NCBI RefSeq assembly: GCF_014207985.1
Contig: NZ_JACHMI010000001.1
Coordinates: forward strand, 4,819,001-4,883,000
Length of the DNA: 64,000 nucleotides
Direction: 5' to 3'
From: Nonomuraea rubra
GTDB taxonomy: Bacteria > Actinomycetota > Actinomycetes > Streptosporangiales > Streptosporangiaceae
This document shows, piece after piece, positions 8,302 to 14,396 of the stretch. The stretch's first letter is position 1. Each line of letters begins with the position of its first letter. A program made the position numbers and the translations under genes. A model generated the notes under the pieces. That model was not told where the DNA came from, ran no database searches, and saw nothing but the letters and a program-made list of their open reading frames with translations.

Positions 8302-10262
8302 AGCTGCGCCTGGTCGACCACACGTACCTGGCCCCGATCAGGAACGGGGTGCACCTCGTCACCCCGGCCGGGCCGGTCACCCTCACCGGGGCGTCCATCG
8401 CCCGATGGGTCGAGGCCCTCGCCCCGCACCTGGACGGACGGTCGAGCCTCGACGAGATCACGGCGGGCCTGCCGCCCGCGCACGCGGACCTGGCCAGGTC
8501 GATCCTGACGCAGTTGCGCGACGCGGGCGTCGTCCGCGAGATCGCCGCCGAGCCCGCGCCCTCCTGCGGCGACGACGAACAGGACGGCGGCTTCGCGGCG
8601 GAGGTCGCCTTCATCGAGAGTCACCGCGACGGGGCGCGGGCCGCGTTCGCGCGGTTCCGTGACCTCAGCGTCGCCGTCGCGAACGACGGCCTGGCGGCTG
8701 ATCCGCTGCCGGAGGCGATCGCCGCCTCGCTCCGCGCCTCCGGGGCCGCGCAGGTCCGGGTGTGCGACGCGGACGGGCTCGGCGAGGAGGACCTGTGGAG
8801 CCTGGACGTCCTCCTCCTGACCTCGGCCCTCGACCGTGCCGCTGAGAGGGCGCGGTTCGCGGACCGGGCCGCCCGCGACGGGCTCGCCGTCGGCCACGTC
8901 CTGCGGGACGGGACGGACGTCTGGTACGTCCCCGTGCGGGTGGCCAAGGACGACGCCCTCGTCACGGTACGGCCGGAGTCGCTGCGCGCACGCCTGAGGA
9001 GAGCACCACGCGCCCCCGAGGCGATCACCGGCGTGCACGTGGAGGTGGCCGCCGCGCAGGTGGGACGCGCGGTGTTCCGATGGGCTACCGGCACCGCGGA
9101 CCCGCGGCACACCAGCAGGCCGGCGCGGCTCGGGCCGGACCTGATCACCTCCAGGCACCACTGCCTGCCGCACCCGTACGAGCTGCCGGCGGCGGCGCCC
9201 GCCCCGGACGCGGTGCTGACCCGGGTGGACCACCTGCGGTCCCGGCCCGCCGAGGACGCGCAGGAGTTCTCCGACGCGGCGGTCAGGGCCGCCGACGAGC
9301 TGTTCGGCCCGTTCCGGTTCCTCCCCGACGACTCCGCCGCGCAGAGCCCGCTGCACGTGTCCGAGGCCGAGGTCAGTGTGCTCGCACCCAGGCCGGGTGC
9401 GAGCGTGCGCGCGGTGGGTTTCGCCTACGCGGACACCCGGATCGAGGCGGCCCGCCGGGCGCTGGCCCGCTACGCCGCGCTGACGGTGGACCCGCGGCGC
9501 CTGGTCGACTCCGGCGGCGCCGCGCTGGCCGCCGCGGACGCCGAGCCCGCGGCCCTGTACGCGGCCCTGCACACGGCCCTGTACGCGGCGGGGGCCGCCG
9601 GCGCCCCGGGCGGGTTCGCCATCGCCTACGACCTGGCGGCCGGGGCCCCCGTACGCCTGGCCGCGGCACGCGCCTTCCCCCGGCTGGCCGGGCAGCGGGC
9701 CGCCGCCGGCGAGGGCTTCGGCGCCACCTGGGACGAGGCCGTGGCGAGAGGGCTCTGCACCCACTGGACGCGTGACGCGAACCTCATCGACGACCCCGCG
9801 GGCCGCCTCGTCACGGCCGATCCGGCCGGCCTGGACGCGGTGGGACGGCGCTGCTTCACCCTGCTCGCCGAGCTCGGCGAACTGCCCGAGGTCCACGACC
9901 ACGGCGGCCGGTTCGGGGTCACCAGCCTGTCGTTCCACCGTGGCGGGACAGAGGTGGCCAGGGCCGCGGGAACCGCGTCCTCGGCCTGGACGCGGGGACT
10001 CCTCGAAACACTCTTCAGCGTCCAGCAACGCATCCACGCGGGACGGCCCCGCCCATCGGCGGCCGCGCACCCCGCACGAGCCACCACGATGCGGCTCGAT
10101 CCGGGCCACGTCATCGACCCGGACGGGGTGGCGGCGGCCCTGGCCGCCACCGGCCGCCGCGCCGTCGTCCTCCCCCTCGACCACGACCCCGCCGTGGCGG
10201 CGATCGCCCCGCTCAGCCTGAGGGTGGCGATCGCCGGCCCTCACGACCTCTGTCAGGCCTGA
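8298..10262 (+). CDS. E1-like cyclodehydratase partner with RRE domain (TbtF-like, ocin-ThiF family)
   Basis: A 654-residue protein. The first 85 or so residues (LRLVDHTYLAPIRNGVHLVT to about VVREI) look like a RiPP recognition element, the winged-helix domain that grips the leader peptide. The middle is a degenerate E1/ThiF-like region (GAAQVRVCDADGLGEEDL), without the CxxC zinc pairs of true E1 enzymes. The C-terminal half resembles the TOMM maturase fold with FRWATGTADPRHTSRPARLG and TSLSFHRGG. Such proteins present the precursor to the YcaO enzyme and are needed for azoline formation. The ATG at 8298 overlaps the upstream stop and is preceded by GGAAGGAG. The assignment rests on fold pattern, size and position beside the YcaO gene. 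Confidence 0.8.
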   Translation: MKLRLVDHTYLAPIRNGVHLVTPAGPVTLTGASIARWVEALAPHLDGRSSLDEITAGLPPAHADLARSILTQLRDAGVVREIAAEPAPSCGDDEQDGGFAAEVAFIESHRDGARAAFARFRDLSVAVANDGLAADPLPEAIAASLRASGAAQVRVCDADGLGEEDLWSLDVLLLTSALDRAAERARFADRAARDGLAVGHVLRDGTDVWYVPVRVAKDDALVTVRPESLRARLRRAPRAPEAITGVHVEVAAAQVGRAVFRWATGTADPRHTSRPARLGPDLITSRHHCLPHPYELPAAAPAPDAVLTRVDHLRSRPAEDAQEFSDAAVRAADELFGPFRFLPDDSAAQSPLHVSEAEVSVLAPRPGASVRAVGFAYADTRIEAARRALARYAALTVDPRRLVDSGGAALAAADAEPAALYAALHTALYAAGAAGAPGGFAIAYDLAAGAPVRLAAARAFPRLAGQRAAAGEGFGATWDEAVARGLCTHWTRDANLIDDPAGRLVTADPAGLDAVGRRCFTLLAELGELPEVHDHGGRFGVTSLSFHRGGTEVARAAGTASSAWTRGLLETLFSVQQRIHAGRPRPSAAAHPARATTMRLDPGHVIDPDGVAAALAATGRRAVVLPLDHDPAVAAIAPLSLRVAIAGPHDLCQA

Positions 10263-10280
10263 ACCCAGAAAGAAGGCAGG

Positions 10281-12254
10281 ATGTCCGAGCACGCCGCGAC
10301 TGTGCCGGCGACCGCGCTGGCGACTGGGCCGGCGACCGTGCTGGCGGCAGGGCGTATCGCCGATGCCGTGGCGGACCGGCTCGGAGTGCGGCCCGTCCAG
10401 CTCCCCGGGGAAGACCTCCCCGCCGCGCCGACCGTCGCCGCCATGGACGGCTGGTCCGAGGCCGTCACCGCCGAGCTGCGGGCCAGGCTCACCGGCCCCG
10501 TGCTCCCGGCCCGCACCGAGCCGGACACGATCGTCATCGGCCCCTGGGAGACACCGGGAGAACCGGGCTGCGCCCTGTGCGCCGCCCGCCGGCAGACCTG
10601 GGCCGCCCCGAGGTACGAACGCGGCGAGGCCGTCCGCGAACGCCACGCCGAGCAGCTCGCCGCGCCCTCACCGCTGCTGACCGCGGACGCCGTCCGCCTG
10701 GCGGCGGCCCTGATAGCCGACGACGTCCGCTCCTTCGCCGGCGGCGGGCGGCCACGGACCCGCTCGACGGTCCTCACCGTGGATCTTCACGACCTGTCGG
10801 TCACCCCCCACAGGGTCCTGCCGGACCCCCTCTGCGAGGTCTGCGCCCCGCGCGTGACCGACGAGCCCCCGGCCGTACTGGGGACACCCCGGCCGGTGCC
10901 GGCCCATGCCGAGGGAGCGGCACGCGGGCGCGACCTCGCCGCGGAGCTGGACGCGCTGACCGAGACCTACGTCGGCGAGCGCACCGGCGTGGTGTGGCTG
11001 CTGCACGACCGCAGCTCCGGCGGGGCGATCCTCAGCTCGGCGGAGGTGTCGCACCGCTGGGGCCGGGGGTCCGGCGGTTACGGCCGCGCCCCGCAGCGCC
11101 GCGTCAGCCGGACGATCGCGCTGCTCGAGGCGCTGGAACGGTTCTCCGCGGCTCCCGGGCGGCTGCACAGCCCGGAGGTGGGGTCGTACCACGACCTCGC
11201 CGGCCGCGCCCTGGATCCGCGCACCCTCGGCCTGCACCCGCCGGAGGCGTACGACGAGCCCGGCTTCGGGTACGACCCGTTCGACCCGGATCGTGACTAC
11301 CGCTGGGTGTGGGGCTGGTCGTTCCTGCGCGGCGAGCCGATCCTGGTGCCCGAGACCCTCGCCTACTACGGCGCCCACGCCCTCGACCGGGACAACCGCC
11401 CCTTCGTCTACGAGATCTCGAACGGGTGCGCGCTCGGCTCCAGCCTGGAGGAGGCGGTCCTCTACGGCATGCTGGAGATCGCCGAACGCGACGGGTTCCT
11501 GCTGACGTGGCACGCCCGGCTGCCCGTACCGGAGATCGACCAGGCGACCCTCGACGAGCGCAACGCCCTCCACCTCGCGGCCCTGCGCGCGGAGACCGGG
11601 TACGACCTCCGCCTCTTCGACATCACGGCCGAGCACGGCATCCCCGCGGTGTGGGCCCTGGCCACGGCCGCCCCGGGCGCGGACCTGCCCGCGGCGTTCT
11701 GCACCGCCGGCTCCCACCTGTCCGGGCGCCGGGCGGTCACGAACGCGGTGGCCGAGCTGGGCGACATGCTCACCAACGGCATCCAGTCCTTCGCGAGCCC
11801 CGAGGTGCGGGCCCGGGCGGCGGCCATGGCCGAGGACTCCTCCGCCGTCGTGGACATGGAGGACCATCCGCTCCTCTACACCGACCCGCGCGCCGCGGAA
11901 CGGCTGGACTTCCTCACCGCGAGCACGGCCGGCCGTCCCGCCTCCGAGGTCGGCGCCCGCACGGACGAGTTCGCGGCCGGCGACCTGGGGGAGCTCATGC
12001 GCTCGGTCGCCCGCCGGTACACCGGCTCCGGGCTGGACGTCGTGGTCGTCGACCAGACGCCGGACGAGCTGCGCGCCATGGACCTGCACGCGGTGAAGGT
12101 GCTGATCCCCGGCACGCTGCCGATGACCTTCGGCCACCGCCACCGGCGGATCAGCGGGCTGCCCCGGCTGCTGGAGGTGCCCCACCGGCTCGGCTACACC
12201 CGGCGCCCCCTCACCGACGACGAGCTCAACACGGAACCGCACCCCTTCCCCTGA
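10281..12254 (+). CDS. YcaO-domain azoline cyclodehydratase (TbtG-like)
   Basis: A 657-residue protein. The N-terminal scaffold carries two zinc-type pairs, CALC at about 97-100 and CEVC at about 187-190. The C-terminal 400 residues are a YcaO ATPase: APQRRVSRTIALLEALERF, NGCALGSSLEEAVLYGMLE, EIAERDGFLLTWH and AVTNAVAELGD provide the ATP/Mg binding acidic segments. The chain ends in a proline-rich PHPFP, matching the C-terminal PxPxP-type end of azoline-forming YcaO enzymes. It uses ATP to cyclise Cys (and possibly Ser) onto the preceding carbonyl, so the six core cysteines of the precursor are the expected substrates. AGAAGG precedes the ATG. It lies 18 bases after its E1-like partner. Confidence 0.93.
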   Translation: MSEHAATVPATALATGPATVLAAGRIADAVADRLGVRPVQLPGEDLPAAPTVAAMDGWSEAVTAELRARLTGPVLPARTEPDTIVIGPWETPGEPGCALCAARRQTWAAPRYERGEAVRERHAEQLAAPSPLLTADAVRLAAALIADDVRSFAGGGRPRTRSTVLTVDLHDLSVTPHRVLPDPLCEVCAPRVTDEPPAVLGTPRPVPAHAEGAARGRDLAAELDALTETYVGERTGVVWLLHDRSSGGAILSSAEVSHRWGRGSGGYGRAPQRRVSRTIALLEALERFSAAPGRLHSPEVGSYHDLAGRALDPRTLGLHPPEAYDEPGFGYDPFDPDRDYRWVWGWSFLRGEPILVPETLAYYGAHALDRDNRPFVYEISNGCALGSSLEEAVLYGMLEIAERDGFLLTWHARLPVPEIDQATLDERNALHLAALRAETGYDLRLFDITAEHGIPAVWALATAAPGADLPAAFCTAGSHLSGRRAVTNAVAELGDMLTNGIQSFASPEVRARAAAMAEDSSAVVDMEDHPLLYTDPRAAERLDFLTASTAGRPASEVGARTDEFAAGDLGELMRSVARRYTGSGLDVVVVDQTPDELRAMDLHAVKVLIPGTLPMTFGHRHRRISGLPRLLEVPHRLGYTRRPLTDDELNTEPHPFP

Positions 12255-12284
12255 GGCCGTTCCCCACTACCGAGAGAAGGACCC

Positions 12285-14042
12285 ATGACCCATCAGGCGG
12301 TGTCCGCGTGGCGGATCTTCCTGCGCTGGTCGCGGCCGTACCGTGCCCGGCTGGCCGGGGGAGTGGTGCTGTCGTTGCTCTCCGCGACGAGCGTCCTGGT
12401 GCTGCCCCTGGTCACGCAGCGGCTCATCGGCCAGATCTCCGAGGGGACCCGGCCGAGCGGGGCGATCCTGCTCGTGGGGGCGCTCATCGTGGCCAACGTG
12501 CTGCTCAACGCGGGCAGCTGGTTCCTGCTCGACCGTACGGGCGTCATCCTGATCAGGGACGTCCGCCGGCTGCTCGCCTCGCGCCTGGTGCGGCTGAGCG
12601 TCCCGTTCTTCGACCGGCTCCGGCCGGGAGACCTGCTCGCCCGGGCGACCGCCGACGCGGCGAGCGTGGACATCCTCACCACCGACGCGCTCGTCGGGCT
12701 GGGCATCCACGTCCCCGTCGTCATCGCGGTGATCGGCTTCATGGCGTACCTGGACGCCGTCCTGCTGGGGCTGACGCTGGCGGTCGTCGTCCTCGCGTTC
12801 CTGGTCTTCCGCCTGCTCGCGCCCAGGATCCGGAGCGCGAGCGCGGCCACGGCCGAGGCCGTCGGCGCCCTGACCGCCGATCTGGAACGGGCTCTGGGCG
12901 CCCTGCGCACCATCCGGGCGTTCGGCGCGGAACGGGCGGAGGAGGCCCGCCTGCACGCCGCGGCGGACGCCGTACGCCAGGCCAGGACCCGGGCGTCGTG
13001 GTGGGGGGTGGTGTCCGCGAACGTCACCGGCCTGACCTATCAGCTCGCGCTCCTGACCGTCCTGGTGGCCGGCGCAGCCCGGGTCGCGACCGGGACCATC
13101 GACGTCGGGGTGCTGGTGGCCTTCCTGCTCTACGTGTTCTACCTGATCGGGCCCATGCAGAGCGTGATCCAGGCGCTCGCCTCCTACCAGTCGGCGACCG
13201 CCGGCGTCGCCCGCATCGCCGAGGCGCTGGACTACCCCGCGGAGGCCCCGCACGGGCCCCCGCCGCCGCAGGCGGAGCACTCGCCCCTGAGCGTGCGTTT
13301 CGACTCCGTCCACTTCCGGTACGGCGACGCGGGCCCGGTCCTGCGGGGACTCACCTTCACCGCCGCGGCGGGATCCGTGACCGCGCTGGCCGGAACCTCG
13401 GGAGCGGGAAAGTCCACGGTGTTCGGCCTGATCGAGAGGTTCTACGAGCACGAGGACGGCCGCGTCCTGGTCGGCGGCCGCGACGTCCGCGACTGGCCGG
13501 TCGCGCGGCTCCGCCAGGGAATCGGCTACGTCGAACAGGACGCCCCCGTCCTCGCCGGTACCATCCGCGACAACCTCACCTTCGCCGCCCCCGGCGCCAC
13601 CGACGCGGAGCTGGCCCGCGTGCTCGGGCTGGCCCGGCTCGACGAGTTCGTGGACGCCCTCCCCGACGGGCTCGACACGCTCGTCGGGCACCGCGGCGGC
13701 ACGCTCTCCGGCGGGGAACGGCAGCGCCTGGCCATCGCCCGCGCCCTGCTCCGCCGCCCGCGCCTGCTCCTCCTGGACGAGGCCACCTCGCACCTCGACG
13801 CCGTCAACGAGGCGGCCTTCCGCGACACCGTCCGCACCATCGCGCGGACGGTCACCGTCATCGTCGTGGCGCACCGCCTCTCGACGGTCATGGACGCGGA
13901 CCGCATCGTCGTCCTCGACCAGGGAGTCGCCCGCGCCGTCGGCACGCACGACGAGCTCATGCGAACCGACGAGCTGTACGCCGAGCTCATCTCCAGTCAG
14001 CTGCTGAGTCCCGCGCGCGCGGACGAGCTGAGTGAGGCCTGA
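12285..14042 (+). CDS. ABC transporter, fused permease/ATPase (thiopeptide export)
   Basis: A 585-residue half transporter: six-helix membrane domain over residues 20-310 and an ATPase domain with Walker A GTSGAGKST (about 370-378), signature LSGGERQR (about 475) and Walker B LLLLDEATSHLDA. It should work as a homodimer in the cytoplasmic membrane. It has no N-terminal C39 peptidase domain, so leader removal must happen elsewhere, fitting thiopeptide chemistry where pyridine formation expels the leader. Lying between the cyclodehydratase and precursor genes, it is most likely the exporter. It is also the only gene in the cluster that could give self-protection. Confidence 0.9.
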   Translation: MTHQAVSAWRIFLRWSRPYRARLAGGVVLSLLSATSVLVLPLVTQRLIGQISEGTRPSGAILLVGALIVANVLLNAGSWFLLDRTGVILIRDVRRLLASRLVRLSVPFFDRLRPGDLLARATADAASVDILTTDALVGLGIHVPVVIAVIGFMAYLDAVLLGLTLAVVVLAFLVFRLLAPRIRSASAATAEAVGALTADLERALGALRTIRAFGAERAEEARLHAAADAVRQARTRASWWGVVSANVTGLTYQLALLTVLVAGAARVATGTIDVGVLVAFLLYVFYLIGPMQSVIQALASYQSATAGVARIAEALDYPAEAPHGPPPPQAEHSPLSVRFDSVHFRYGDAGPVLRGLTFTAAAGSVTALAGTSGAGKSTVFGLIERFYEHEDGRVLVGGRDVRDWPVARLRQGIGYVEQDAPVLAGTIRDNLTFAAPGATDAELARVLGLARLDEFVDALPDGLDTLVGHRGGTLSGGERQRLAIARALLRRPRLLLLDEATSHLDAVNEAAFRDTVRTIARTVTVIVVAHRLSTVMDADRIVVLDQGVARAVGTHDELMRTDELYAELISSQLLSPARADELSEA

Positions 14043-14094
14043 GAAACGTCCGGCTCCCGCTGGGGGATCCGGGTGAAGGAGAGAAAGGAACGCG

Positions 14095-14292
14095 ATGAGC
14101 CCTGCGAAGTCGAAGTTCTCGGTCGCCGACCTCCCGGTCGACGTCTTCGAGCTGGAGACCGGTGACCTCGAGCTCGAATCGCTGACCGGCGGTCACGGGA
14201 TGCTGGAGTACGGCGCTTCCAGGAACTGCGGCTGCTCCTGCCAGCTGATCGGCTGCAGCTGCTGCAGCGGGTCGCCGAAGGAAGTGCAGTAA
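14095..14292 (+). CDS. Thiopeptide precursor peptide
   Basis: A 65-residue peptide. The leader (1-41) contains DLPVDVFELETGD and ESLTGGHGMLEYGA, closely resembling as I recall the thiomuracin and GE2270 precursor leaders (DLPMDVFEL..., ESLTxGHGMTExGA). The core therefore starts at Ser42. Numbering it from there: Ser at 1, 7, 14, 17 and 19; Cys at 4, 6, 8, 13, 15 and 16; Arg at 2, Asn at 3; the end is GSPKEVQ. Six cysteines are candidate thiazoles and Ser residues candidate dehydroalanines. Ser14 sits in a C-S-C-C context like the second pyridine Ser of micrococcin. Most known cores begin Ser-Cys; this one begins Ser-Arg. A strong GAAGGAGAGAAAGGA ribosome site precedes the ATG, as expected for an abundantly made substrate. 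Confidence 0.93.
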   Translation: MSPAKSKFSVADLPVDVFELETGDLELESLTGGHGMLEYGASRNCGCSCQLIGCSCCSGSPKEVQ

Positions 14293-14337
14293 CCCGGACG
14301 GACCGCCGATGACGCCGGCCCCGTGAAGGGCAGGCCC

Positions 14338-14369
14338 GGCCCGGTCCGGCGCACGTGCCGGACCGGGCT
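14338..14369 (+). terminator. Strong hairpin after the precursor gene (attenuator)
   Basis: GCCCGGTCCGGC (14339-14350) and GCCGGACCGGGC (14357-14368) are perfect inverted copies around a six-base loop, a 12-bp GC-rich stem extendable by a wobble pair. It lies 45 bases after the precursor stop and 28 bases before the start of the LanB gene. A stem here is well placed to stabilise or partly terminate the precursor transcript so that the peptide is made in excess over the downstream enzyme. There is no T-tract. Confidence 0.7.
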
Positions 14370-14396
14370 CTCCATCCGGATCGCGAAGGGAGAACG

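Noticed and set aside
14095..14292. Lanthipeptide or lasso precursor
   Set aside because: The presence of YcaO, RRE/E1, SagB-type and two SpaB_C genes and a thiomuracin-like leader points to a thiopeptide; there is no LanC or lasso cyclase.
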